A DNA stretch of 64,000 nucleotides from Vitrella brassicaformis (taxonomy: Eukaryota; Sar; Vitrellaceae): assembly GCA_001179505.1 (NCBI GenBank), contig CDMY01000227.1, positions 78,114 to 142,113 of the forward strand, written 5' to 3'. A program made the translations under genes and the position numbers. Below, piece by piece: positions 16,577 to 28,502 of the stretch. Position 1 is the first letter of the stretch. Each line of letters opens with the position of its first letter. Under the pieces are notes generated by a model. The model did no database searches. It had not been told where the DNA came from and was given only the letters and a program-made list of their open reading frames with translations.

Positions 16577-19060
16577 ATGGAGATATTGAGCCCAGCCACG
16601 GTGCAGATCTTCCGCCTTCTCCTTACTCTGCTGGTCCTTGGGAGCCTTGGCGGACCGCAGCTCACTGCCACCGGCCTTCTGAGGGACAGCCTCACTGCGT
16701 CGGACAGGAGATCCCGGCTGTCGGCTGCCTTTATCCCGTCGAGAGGCACATCGCCATCTCATCTGCCCGCGCTAGAGCCCTTGCTGCGCCGAAGAGCTGC
16801 TGCAGATGAGCTGTACCGTCTGCCGCAGATCCCGCAGACACCGCATCTATCGCATCGGCTGCCGCTGCTGAGCAGGCTGTCGTCTCAGCTGGAGAGTGAT
16901 GGTGGCAGTACTGACAGAGCTGACGTGTCACGGTTTGATCCGGACCATCGGTGGGAAGGCGCATTCGCCGGTGAGTGATGAGCAGCGATGTGCCTTAGGC
17001 GCCTTACTTATGTATATATCTGTGTATGACTACCGGCTGTGCTGTCTGTCCTGCAGACACTCCCATCCTGACTTTATCTGGGAATCTGGTGGACACGCGT
17101 CGCACAGTGATGCGTGACTTCCTCGAGTACATGGGCATACCCACAGTGTACCTGGGGGACCTCCAGGACACATTTGACGCCCACACGGACCGCCTCAGGT
17201 GGTCGGCCAACGCCGCAGACGAGCAGGCATCGAACATCTGGTACCCAACCACACACATATGCGAAGGGAAGCGGGTTGTTGATTGGAGTTCTTCTGTGTG
17301 TGTAGGCGTGCCGCCCAGGAAGATTTCCTGCGCAAGGGGTTCCGTCTGCAGCCCAACCAGCCCATCGCAGGCCCCCCGTGGCCACAGCAGCAGCCCCAAG
17401 CCGTCCCGCAGCTGCGAATTCTGCTGCTGGGGGGGGACGGCACCGTCGGTTGGGCGTACGAGACGCTGCACCGGCTGTTTGACGGGACGGGGTACTTCCC
17501 TTTGGTGGCGGTGATGCCTTGCGGGACGTACAACGACATTGGCCGGCTGTCGGGGATGCAGGTGCGGCTGTCGGCACGCGACTGCAGCATGGGCGAGCTT
17601 CCCAAGATAGTCAACTATGTCCTCAACTGCAACCAGGTGATTGGGGGATTATTGAGTAAAAACTGGTGATATGCGTAAGACGACCGAGCAAGGACGTGTG
17701 TGTGTGTGTGTTTGTGTGCGGCTGGTTGTGTGTAGGTGTATGACTTGGATGTGTGGCGGTTGATTCCTGAGGGCATGACCGACCTTGAGAACTTCCACAG
17801 GTGGGTGGGTACCGACCGTCTCAACCGGCTGACGACACAGTCAATCAAGGAATGTGTCTACGGTGTGTACGGATGTGTTGTGTGTTTTGGTGTCCTGCCC
17901 TGTCCTGCCTTGCCTTGCCGTCCTCACAGCAACTACTCCGTCCACTCGGTAGCGATGGGATTCATCGCCCGGTCGCTGTTTGACTTCGAGAAGTGGCGGT
18001 CGACGCACCCCGAGGCGGGACGGCTCTATCGCAAAGCCTTCATATGGGCATCCGGGCTGCTCAAATACATACAAAACGACGCACTACAGGTCCGGTCCGC
18101 CCCCCTCCGGGCACACGCACACGCACACACAGACGATGGATGCACTGCAGGTGCTGTCCTGTGCTTGTCCGCAGGATGTGGTGCGGCTGACTTACGACAC
18201 CGAGGACGGTCGGCATGAGGCCAACGCCAGCCTGCCGGGCGCCTTCTCGTGCTTCCAGGCGCACAATATCCCGATTTACGGGGGCTCGCCATTCCTCAGC
18301 CCCGACTACGCCAGCTCCCAGAAGGTGGTGCAGGACGGCCTGCTCGACGTGACCGTGCACTCCAAGCCACAGATGTTCGGACAGCTTGTTCTCAACACAC
18401 AGGTGCCTGACTGACTGAGGCCGCACCGGACAGACAGACCCTCACTCCACACGCACCGATCCATCCCTTGCTTCCTTGTGTCATTCATTGCCCCGCCACA
18501 GGGCCGGCACGAGCTCTCTCGCTTGCGTGATCTGACTATCGACGTCCCACCAGGGCGGCGGACATTCTGGATGATTGACGGGACGGTGAGGAGCCGAACA
18601 AGCACAAACCAGACGCAGCACACACCACAACAGTGAAGGCGAAATGTAATGTCCCTCCCCGTGTGTGTCGTGTCGTGTCGTGTCGTGTCGTGTCGTTGGT
18701 TGATAACAGGCGTGTTCGGCGGTGGGCGGCCAGCTGCACGTGCAGAAGGCCGGGCAGATGACCCTCCTCACCGGTCCCAGACTGCACCACCAGTCCCAGT
18801 CGACCTCAGCCACCAAGCAAGGACGGCGTGTGGCGCTGCCCCCCAGCTACGACCACGCCCAAACCCCCGTTGACGACACAGCCCTCCCCTACAAAGTCCG
18901 ATCGGTGTCGCCAGTGATAGATGAGGACACCGTGCGGCGGTTAGACGCCTTTCTCCTGCCCTCGCCCACCATACCTTCTGCTTTTGCGGTGTCGGAGGTG
19001 GTGCCTCAGCCGCCAGCTGAGGCGTCGGCGCATGGGCAGGAGATGGTCCAGCTAGCGTAG
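16577..19060 (+). CDS. Diacylglycerol-kinase-like lipid kinase with secretory/plastid-type leader
   Basis: Eight exons are inferred: 16577-16970, 17057-17240, 17306-17636, 17736-17800, 17930-18089, 18175-18402, 18502-18585 and 18710-19060, giving 598 residues. The family phosphorylates diacylglycerol or a related lipid using ATP. The nucleotide-binding signature [19 protein letters not shown] is clear. The next family motif reads [14 protein letters not shown], with Tyr where GTGND usually has Gly. An accessory domain follows ([22 protein letters not shown], then [20 protein letters not shown]). The N-terminus has a hydrophobic signal ([16 protein letters not shown]) and then a Ser/Arg-rich stretch containing SAAFIPSRG, reminiscent of the phenylalanine motif of red-lineage plastid leaders. 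A plastid or secretory location is inferred. No C1 zinc finger is present, unlike animal DGKs. Confidence 0.82.
18664..18698 (+). repeat. TGTCG pentanucleotide repeat in intron
   Basis: About six to seven tandem TGTCG/CGTGT units lie inside the last intron of the lipid kinase gene, a few bases before the acceptor at 18709. Confidence 0.8.
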
Positions 19061-20475
19061 GGGCCACACCACACAGGGGTGTGGGTGTAAAAGCGTGTGC
19101 GAATGAGTCACAGATAGACAGAGGAGGGCAGTAGGGGGACGAGGCAAGAGGCAAGAGCGAGATGGCAGAGAGAGGGGAGAGGCAACGAACGACGTGCCAT
19201 TTTTGGTGATTCGAAGAATTCAGTTACAACAAACAAATGGTATGCAATGCATTGCATTCATTGGGTAGATAGGTCGGGTGGAATGAGTGAGTGAATGAAT
19301 GAATGGCCGCATTTGTCTCGCACGCACCATCTGTGCGACACAGACTGATACATGGATGGATGCATCGATGGGATATGTTGTGTGCCCCTGGGGGCACGGA
19401 CGGGCTTTTTGGTGTTTGTGTAAGTAAGTATCTCCCTACCTACCTGCATGTGTGTATGCGTGTTTGCCTAGCTGTCTAGCTGCCTTTGCGTCTCGCGTCT
19501 TGCCTCCCTCCCTCCCTGTCTCCCTGCCTCCCTGCCTCCTTGCTTTGTGTGTGTGGCCTGCGAGTGAAGTGAGGGCTCACAATGTGAGATGAGAGAATGC
19601 ACACACATGCATACACGCAAATACGGAGAGAGGAAGAGAGAACGAGCAATCGAATCGAGCGGGTGGCCGCCCTTCCTTCTGTCTTCCTGTCACCCTATCT
19701 CTCTTGCCTGCCTGCCTATCTCTCCATCAGTCCATCCATCCATCCATTCATCTGTCCATCTATCTGCCTACTCGGGTCAGTGAGGAGGCGAGGCACGCCC
19801 TCTCTTCCCTCCACTGCGCACTGGTGTGAATACGCTAGCTACATACCATACATACGCTGACTTCCTGACCGACGACCGACCGACCTACATATGGAAAGAA
19901 AGATGGGGACGTCGCGTAGCACCCATGCTGTGATGGCATGGCGGGCTGCGGGGGTGAAACACCGCCATCCATCCATCCACCCATCCATCGGCGGGGTGCG
20001 ATGTAGCCATCTTCCCATGGGTTACAGGTCACAGCTGTGAATGAGACAAAATGAATGCTCGAGTAGCGGACGGACCGAAGTGACGACAGATTGATTGATG
20101 ATGGATGAGGTGGGGTGCGCGCGCGCGTGTGTGTGTGTGTGTGTGTGTGACAATCAATGATGGGAGAGAAAGAGGGTGCGAGAGGGAGAGGGATGGAGGG
20201 AGGGAGGGAGGGACTTTTATGGCTCAGAGAGGAACTCGCTCGTGCATGCGACAAACGGTCGAGATTTGTGTCTGTCTATCTGGATTTCATTGAATGAAGC
20301 GGTGGATGGATGTGATGGTATGGTCAAACATGAGAATGAAAGGATCGATTCGATGCAGGCAGGCAGGCTATGCAATGGACACTGGCATCAACACGGAGGC
20401 AGAGACCCACATACCAGACAGACCCGACGACCCGCCCCGCCAACTCAGCTGTGGACCGGACAGCTCCCAGGCCGG
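19061..20475. other. Tail-to-tail intergenic region, microsatellites
   Basis: No gene is supported. The region holds GAAT units near 19285-19303, CCTCCCTC tracts near 19500-19540, CATC units near 19727-19765 and 19963-19988, a GT run at about 20127-20148 and GGGA units near 20190-20212. It probably contains the 3' ends of the lipid kinase and Rdx/EF-hand/MSP transcripts. Confidence 0.6.
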
Positions 20476-23400
20476 CTAGTCTCCTCCTCCCGCCTCAGAC
20501 TGTCCTCCCTTGACGATGTAGGTGACCGATATCTTGATGCACTCCCTGCAGGCAGTGCAGACCACACAGGGAGGGAGACAGAGACACGCAGAGCACACGC
20601 ATCGGCATCGCATCGCGCGTCTCTCATGCATCGATCGCATCGCAGCCATCCACCTACCTGAGCTCGTCATCGGTCGTGTCGTAGACCATCAGGAAGTAGG
20701 AACGCTCAGACGGATCCGCAATCTGCATATGAGTGAGACACGCCAAGACACACACGCAAACAAAAAGACATACATGCGAATTAAGAAGCATATCGCCCCT
20801 CCCTCCCCTCGCTGTCTGACTGACCGGCGCGAACTTGAGTGGGAATTTGCCTTTCGAGTTGGCGGTGACCGTCACCTCCTTCTGCCTGTACGGACGCAGA
20901 AAGGCGTCCAGACAAAACACCCACATTGATGTCATGTCTCGGCTCATTGCTGCAGAGCTGCGCTGCGGCGTACCGTACCTGCATTGCATGAGGTCGGGGT
21001 CAGAGCTCTTCAGGCGGAAGCTGACGTCATTCGACTCCTTGTTCTCATACGTGATCTTCTGCACACATAAGAGTGAGGCACTCACACACACGTACACACA
21101 CATATCCTCTGTGCCCGTCTACTCCATGCACACCGACCTGGTTCTTGGCCACCCCGCATGCGAGAACGAGCTCGTACTCCCTCGTGGGCTCCGGTATGGC
21201 CTTGTCCTTCTCCTCTTTGGGCGGTGGCTCCTCCTCCTGCACTGGGGGGGCGGGCGGCTCCACCTCCTCGACCGCAGGGGGGGCAGGAGGCCCCGGGGGC
21301 TCCTCTGACACATAAATGAACACATCCACACATGAATGCGGCTGACCTGACAGAGAGACATGTACCCTTTTGCGCAGCTTCGACGTCACTCGGCATCTCC
21401 TCGGCAATGGGGGGCGTCGCTGAGGTAACGAACGTACACACAGAGAGAAATGGATAGACGGAGACAGAACAATATTGCGTGCACGGCACTGCGTGGAGTG
21501 AGTGGATGTGTAAGGAGGCGCTGCGCTCACCGGCCCCGGTGACGACGTCGAGCTTGGTGGCGGTCTCCTTTTTGGCACAAGGAAGCGGCCCGCCGAACGA
21601 AAACTGTTTGTCGCCACCAGCCGCACCCTCACCTATCGCCACCGGCACTCCTCCCTGCCCACCACCACGAGACGTCACACTCCCCTCAACTGACACACAA
21701 TACATTACAGAACAAAACAGGACAGACAGACTCGTGTGTGTCTGACTTTAGTCGTTGTCTGTCTGTCTGGTGGCTGGCTGACTTCCGGGCGGGGGAGTGG
21801 GTGCCCCGCTCTCGTCCGCCTGCATGGATGCGGAAGGAGTCGAGGCTGCGTGGAAGGTGGCGGTGGCTGCCGTCTGGGCGTGGTAGGTGCTGGCGCTGCT
21901 GGGCCGCGTGGGGGTGGCGGTGGTGACCCCCGTGGCCGCCTGCCTGTCCTTGTCCTTGGCCATGGGCATCGTTGCCCGCATCGTCTCCATGTCGTGCAGC
22001 ACCTCCGCTACCGAACACTCCTGGATGGCATTGCATTGCACAGACAGGTGCACTTGGGCTGGGGGGGGTGAGGGAAAGGAAGGGGACTGTGTACCTGCAG
22101 CATGGCGAGGAGGTCTGCGAGTGTGGCGAGTCCGTCTCTGTCGGCGTCGACCAGCTCAAACAGCTCATTGAAGTCAAAAGACTCGTCAAACACAGGCCAC
22201 GGATAGAGCTCTGCATTCACACGCACACACATATGTGGGTGTCAACACACCTCATGCCGACTGACGTGCTTTGCCGACCTTCTTTGAATTCCTGAAGTGT
22301 GAGCCGTTCGGTGAGGCCCCGCCTGAGGTAGTCCCGCAGGAACTCAAGCAACGGCTGGTCGCCACGCGCACGCAACAAACGCGCCTGCAACTCCACTGCA
22401 GCCATCTTGCGATCTATGCGACACACCCGCAACACACATTTGCACCCCAACTTCTCTTCTCCCTCTGCTTGAGAGTGTGTGTGTCTGACCTTCCCGGCCC
22501 ACAGGAGGCGACAGCACCGGTGGTCCGCCCTCACTGGGGGCCACGGGGCTGGCGGGGTGGCTGGGCATGGGTGTGGGGAAGACGCTCACGTCGGTCATGA
22601 ACGACGCCCCCAGCCGCTGGGAGCCGCGCGTGCTGCCGGGCTGCAGGTACACCGTCGACCCCAGCGACTTGCGGGAGTCCAACAGAGGGTCTTGACCGGT
22701 GGCAGATCCTGTGCAGTGCAGTGCAAAGGGACATATTGTTCGTGTGGTGGGGTGGGGTGTGTGGCGTGGTCTGTTGTCCCTTTCTCTTGCTTGCCTGGCC
22801 TTTCCATCGGTGTGTCGATGCCTCCCACGTCGGCGATTGGCAGGCTGTCCAGAACACTCTGGCGGGGAGGCCTGGATGCAGGCACAGACGGAGACACAAC
22901 ACGGGTATTGAAAGGAACGCATCTTATGCTGTGTCATCTTGCTCACTCCTGGAATGTGATTTTGCGCTTCAGCTGAGGGAGGGCAGTCTCGCTCGGGGTG
23001 ACCTATGCACCACGCCACACATCAAACGGCCAGGACTTTCCCCCCACGCCGTCCGCTTGTGTATATCTCACTGCGATGGTGACGCGCCGCTGGTCGGCAG
23101 CGTAGTGCCTCATGAAGTCCCTGAGGAAGCAAGAAAGAGAGAAAGAAAGAAAGAAAGACGCATCCACACACAACACAGTGAGCGGGCGCATCGACCAGTC
23201 TGTCACATGTGGGATGGAGTGTGTCCTTACTGGTACTTGACGCCTCCCGCGGGGTCCTCAAACGCCTCACAGAGGGCCCGCAGCTGACCGGTTGGGAGGG
23301 ATATGTTCCCCGACGCCAGAGCCTGAACGGGGGGAGACACGAGAGATAGAGAAGGATACCATCTAAGCTTTCTTTCAATTACCTGTTGGAACTCAGCCCT

Positions 23401-24675
23401 CGAGACGGCGTGTGTGTTCCATCGGTCGAGGGCCTGGAAGGTCGACGTCAACACATCAGCCTTTTCACTCGCCAAAGCACGCAACTCCTGCAGGAGCACA
23501 CACCCGATGTCACAACGAGCACACTGACTCTCTTCCCTTCCCAATTCTGGGCACCTCCTCCGTGATTGGCTGCGGCTCCTGCGCCGCCATGGCCGACAGC
23601 ATACTCATCTGCCGCCTCGTGTCCCACAGATCCTCCTTACCCGCCACCACCACCTGCTGCTCCGTCGCCATGCTCGCCCGGCTCGGGGCCGCCGCAGACT
23701 TCGGCCTCGTCGATGCGACGGTTGTCACAGAGGGTGCGCGAGACGAAGGGGCAGCCTGCGAGGGGGCTTGCCTGACCGAAGGGGCCCTCTGTGGCTGAGG
23801 GGGTGCGTATGAAGGTGCGTGGGACGGTGCGCGGCTTGCGCGAGGGGAGGGGGTCTTCTGCTGTTGCTGCTGTCCCTTCACGGGGGGCTGTGGTGGCGGG
23901 ACTGACTCGCCCTGAAGCACTTTTTGGACTTTCTGGGCGACCAGCCAGGCATTGGGCCACCGACCCACCGTCAACTTGGAGAACACCAGCTGCCAGACAA
24001 GAGGGCAAAAACGGAGCCGAGAGACGCGTGTGTGTCCGCTGACTGACTCTGAGTTACCTACCTGTCTTTTGGAGTGTCGAATGACGGAGACCTCGAAGGC
24101 TCCCAGTTGAGGGTACCTGAACCTTCGGACGGCGCCACCTGACCCCTTTACGACATCTGACAGAACAAACATGTCCTATCGGATGGATGTCCCCTCTGCT
24201 CTCTTGTTTGTGGACGCGTGCATACAGGTGCGATGGTGGTGATGGTCCATGAGCCACACCTCGTCCCCGTGCCGACCTAGCCTCGGGGGAGGATTCACCT
24301 GCAGACAGACAGACAGACAGACAAACAGGCAGACCACAGGGATGGGACGAAACGAGCCCGGATGTCAGGTGCGAGTGAAGGATGTCTCACGTTGACCACG
24401 ACGTCATCGCATGTTGTCTCTATCTCACTCTTGACTGAAACACGCAAGGAGAAGAACAGAGTAGGGGCTTCCATATGTTGTCTGCATCTCTCTCCCCCCG
24501 CTCACCCCTGGATGCGTAGTCCTCGTATTTGGCCGCCACATGGCGAGTGCACCACGCGTGCTCCTCGCAGTCAACGCTGCAACCAACACAAAGGCACAAT
24601 GACAAGGAACAGTGACATGAAGTCTCAGGGATCTTTTCCTTCCCACCAGTGCTCTATCTCGACAGAGTTCGACAT
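20476..24675 (-). CDS. Rdx (SelW-like) / EF-hand / MSP-domain protein, nephrocystin-4-like C-terminus
   Basis: A multi-exon minus-strand gene. The start ATG is placed at 24675 because splicing there gives MSNSVEIEHCVDCEEHAWC, a CxxC-bearing opening typical of the Rdx/SelW thioredoxin-like fold. The second half of that fold follows across four short exons: PQLGAFEVSV, then LVFSKLTVGRWPNAWLVAQ. A Gln/Pro/Ser-rich stretch follows (about 23930-23540), then helical segments around 23500-23020. One canonical EF-hand loop, DADRDGLATLAD, lies near 22130. A Pro/Glu-rich linker leads to the C-terminal domain: KITYENKESNDVSFRLKSSD, PDLMQC, DAFLRPY, FPLKFAP, ECIKISVTYIV. That domain has the pattern of the MSP-like end of nephrocystin-4. 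The stop is at 20476-20478. Nephrocystin-4 acts at the ciliary transition zone; a ciliary or flagellar role is inferred. Middle exons near 22600-23050 are uncertain. Confidence 0.68.
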
Positions 24676-24843
24676 CCTGGGATCGAGAAATGGGATGGGA
24701 CGGCACTCTGAGCACGAGCTTTCAATTTCGGCTCGTGGGGGCTGCGTGGGGGCGATGACGGACTCAAGCCCGCACTGGCAGATTGGGCCAAATCCCCCAC
24801 ATGCAGGAGAAGGGAGCCCGAAACTTGACGCGCTGCGATTGAA
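24676..24843. promoter_or_regulatory. Short divergent promoter shared by the MSP-domain and NEK kinase genes
   Basis: Only 168 bases separate the two start codons, the shortest divergent gap in the window. It contains a perfect 7-base inverted repeat, CACGAGC/GCTCGTG (24713-24719 and 24731-24737), related to but not identical with the GCGAGCTTAG motif of other divergent regions. Confidence 0.55.
24713..24737. repeat. Inverted repeat CACGAGC-N11-GCTCGTG
   Basis: Two perfect 7-base arms flank an 11-base AT-richer spacer in the middle of the 168-base divergent promoter. It could be a protein-binding site serving both genes; this is inference. Confidence 0.6.
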
Positions 24844-27800
24844 ATGGCCTCGTTATCACCGTCGTTGCAGTCCTATGGGTATCAGTTGGGCAGCCGTGTG
24901 GGCGGCGGACAATTCGGGCAGGTCTACTTTGTCGCGAAGGCCTCTGACAAGGCTACCACACTCGTCGCCAAGGTCTGCCGACGGCACGTGATTTCCTTCC
25001 TCTCTCATCCATGTGGTGTCGCGTCATGCAACGTCGTGCAGTTGATCCAGCCAGCTGATGACAAGACCAAAGAATCCGCACTACAGGAGGTATCTACCAG
25101 GGGGCAAAGAAAATCATGATGGAGCGTGTTTGACTGCATATTCGTTTATCTATTTACCCGCATCGCGTGCAGGCCCACCTACTCAAGATGCTCAGCCATC
25201 CCCACATCGTGGCCTGTGTTGATGCCCTGCAGCTCGACACGGGCCACATCGCGATCGTTCTCGAGGTAAGGCAGCTGCTAACTACCTCCATGTCGTTGTG
25301 GCGATCTCCTGATTGGCACGTGCGTCAGTTCAGTACTGCGCCGGGGGCGACCTATCGGCAAAGGTCGAGACCTGCAAACAGAATCCCAATCAGGCCCGCT
25401 TTACGGAGGAGAGAATCATGTTGTGGTCAGTCCGGAGACAGAGAGGAAAGGCTCACTGGGATGGATCGACGCTGGTGTGTGTGCAGGTTTGTGCAGATGG
25501 CGGAGGGCATCCACTATCTGCACCAGCAGCGAATTTTGCACAGAGACATCAAGTCAAAAAATGTCTTCCTTGATGGGGCAGACAATCTGAAAATTGGTAC
25601 GGACATGCGCCCGTGATTTTACTCTTGAGCAGTACGATTACGTGGTTTTTGTCTTGTGCAGGCGATTTGGGTCTGTCAAAGGTTTTCACAGGGCAGCAGG
25701 AGGAGGCCAAGAGCTTTGTCGGCACCCCATTGTATCTCGCACCTGAGGTAGGGGAGAGAGACGGAGGCAGACAGGCACCTGCATGGATGTATTCACCCGA
25801 CCATCAGATATGCGAGAACAAGCCCTACACCTACAAGGCCGACATATGGGCGCTGGGCTGTATCGTCTATGAGCTGGTCGCGCTGCAGTCGGCCTTCCAC
25901 GGCACCGGGTTGCTCCAGGTGGTGTGGAAGATCGTTACAAACCAGCCGCGGCCGCTGCCGCCCGATTGCCCAAGTGGCATCAGAGACATTATCATGTATG
26001 GGATGATGGAATAGCGAGGGAAGACGTGACGGTGTATGCGGCGTTGGCTTCTCAGGCGAACGCTGGAGAAGGACCCAGCGAAGCGCGTCAGCCTCGCTGC
26101 GTTGCTGCAAGGTACTTGGTTGGAAGGATCGGGATCTTTGTTTGTGCTCATTTGTGTCTGACTCCATTCAGATGAGTACGTCAAGGGCTACGTCCAAAAG
26201 AATGCATCAAGACACCAGCAGGCAGCGATCCCCTCCGGTCCCCCACGGCCAAGTGTCCCGACAAAAAGCACACGTACGCAGCGCACCATCACCAACACTT
26301 TTCTCAATATTCGAGCCATCCATGTGTCTCCTTACCTCCCCATCCCACAGATCCACGTCACGCCCTGCAGCCGACGGTCTTCTCCTTCCCGTCCCCCTCA
26401 AAGCCGTCCCCCTCGCCCTCTCCCGTGCCGCCCACCGCCCCCGTTCCCCACAATCAGAAGACAGGCGGGTCACTCCGTGCTCAGGTGCGCAAATCTGTCA
26501 GACACACACATCAACACATGCACACAATCGAAAGGATACACAAAGACCTCGCCCCCTTCCCTCAGAGATACTCGGCGAGACCAAGGCTGTCAGTCGACAA
26601 GTCGCAGGCATCCTCAGGTGCGTCCACTGCCGCCCCGCCGAGGCTGGAGATATCGGCTGTCGGGAGGCGGTCGGGAGACACACTGGAGTACTCGGTGAGC
26701 ACTGCGGGGGGCGGTGAGAGGAACAAGGACGTCGGAGGGGAATCTAGTCAAGACTTTGTGATGCTTTTTGCAAATCGGGGTAAGTCAGTCTGTGTGGGCA
26801 TGTCTTCCTTCACCACCCCTGTGTCTGTGTCTCCTTCTCCATCTGCAGAGGCGAGTGAGCGTGCCATGGATAATTCGTCGGAGTTGCATGTGCTGTCTGA
26901 AGCGTACGTGTACGGCGTCCTCCTGAAGATGCGCATAAAGCTCGAAAAGGCCGGCAGCACCGTCGAGAAGCTGTTCGCCAGATTCGACACATCCAAGGAC
27001 GGCATGCTGAACATGCAGGAATTCATTCAGGCCCTCTCTGCCTTTCCCCAGCTGGGCCTGTCCTCCTGGGAGGTCGTGGAGCTCTTCAAACACTTCGACT
27101 ACGACAAGAACCAGCAAATATCTTTGGCCGAGTTCCGCAGCACACTGGAGAATGCCAACAAAAATGACGAATGGTCAGGTTTGAATTCGCCCATCAGATC
27201 TGGTTTCGGAACTGCCGTCCTCGTGGGCAGTCGTCATGTCCCGAAGGAGATGCTGACAAATGGGGACGAGGCTGATGTGATGCTGCCGCTGGGAATGGTG
27301 AAAGAGGCGGTGGAAAGGGCCGGCTACTCACTCAGAGAGGTCTTCGAAGAATATGACACATATGGACGAGGGGCGATTGCACAGGCACGTGTATGGCGCG
27401 ACTGCATGCCTAGGGTGCATTCTCTTCTTCTTGTTGTGTTCAGCACGACTTCCAGAGGTTGGTGGCCATGCTGGTCCCGAGCATGCGGCCGATCGACATC
27501 GACAGGCTGTTTGCCATGATGGACAAGGACAAGAGCGGAGACATCAACTTCAAGGAATTTTTAGCCAACTTCGAAGACCCCACCTCCCCATACCACAAGA
27601 TGGTCCACTCCCCCTTCAGCCCAATGTCTCCGGACGCATCGCCTGGAGGCATGGGACAGCATCACGGTATCAGCAGCGAGTCGGGCATGTCGTGGAGGAA
27701 GCGGGACCCGCTGCACCGGCTGCCTGGGCTGGTGATGAGTGAGAGGTACAGCAAGCACGTCCTGGCCCGGCTGCAGCGGCGGCTGGTCAAAAGAGGCCTT

Positions 27801-28502
27801 TCCGTGCGGGAGGCCTTTAACCTATATGACATGGACGGGTGGGGGCACACATGTGCACACGCGCGAGACACAAAAGGCAGCTGCGTCTCTGTGTCTGTGC
27901 GTCTGTCCGTATAGTGATGGTGCGCTGGACTTATCTGAGTTGAAGCTGGTGATTGCCTCCCTGAATCTGGGGGTTTCAGCGGCAGAGGTTGACCACCTCT
28001 TCGCTCGTCTGGACCAGGACGGTGACAAGGTTGTCACACTGAGTGAGTTCGAGAGGGCGCTGGCCTCCGCATCTGAAGACAAGAGTGTGCTGGCCACTCG
28101 TGCGTGGGCCAAGGGGGTGCTCGAGAAAATGGGCGAGGGGATCGCACGAGCAGGTAGGGACAGAGAAGGACAGACGTGTCCCCTTCGTCAAGCGATCTGA
28201 TGGACATCCATACCAGCAGGCATGACACTAGAGGAGGCATTTCACAAGTTTGACCGCCACAACACTGGCAAGATCCCGCGGGCGTCGTTCCGGGCGGTGC
28301 TCCATCTGTTCGAGCCATCGCTCACCAACCGAGAGCTCGACTCTGTTTTCGAGGTGGCCGACAAGGTGACCGATGGACTCACTGACCGCAGCAAAGTGTC
28401 ATGGGCGCTTTTGGTCGTGTGTCTCCCTCCTCCCTCCCCTCTCAGGATAGTTCTGGCGATGTGGATTGGCAGGAATTTCTGGAGGGCACCACAACAAGCT
28501 AG
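24844..28502 (+). CDS. NEK-family protein kinase fused to eight EF-hands
   Basis: Sixteen exons are inferred: 24844-24972, 25042-25089, 25173-25265, 25334-25425, 25487-25596, 25662-25747, 25808-25995, 26056-26111, 26172-26273, 26351-26484, 26566-26779, 26849-27384, 27444-27838, 27915-28153, 28220-28365 and 28446-28502, giving 874 residues. The Ser/Thr kinase domain shows [10 protein letters not shown], the VAK lysine, EYCAGGDL, catalytic [27 protein letters not shown] and [14 protein letters not shown], all NEK-like. The magnesium-binding motif reads DLG rather than DFG. After a Pro/Ser linker come eight EF-hands in four pairs. Canonical loops include [36 protein letters not shown] and [12 protein letters not shown]; the third ([12 protein letters not shown]) and seventh ([12 protein letters not shown]) look degenerate. 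Calcium control of a NEK kinase is inferred. It resembles CDPKs in plan, but its kinase domain is NEK and it has twice the EF-hands. Confidence 0.9.

Noticed and set aside
19727-19765. CATC/TCCA repeat arrays as possible telomere or minisatellite elements
   Set aside because: They are short, scattered and internal, and the units do not match known telomere repeats such as TTTAGGG.
23130-23160. GAAA-rich tract as a possible coding Lys/Glu region
   Set aside because: It lies in an intron of the minus-strand MSP gene and reads as a simple repeat.
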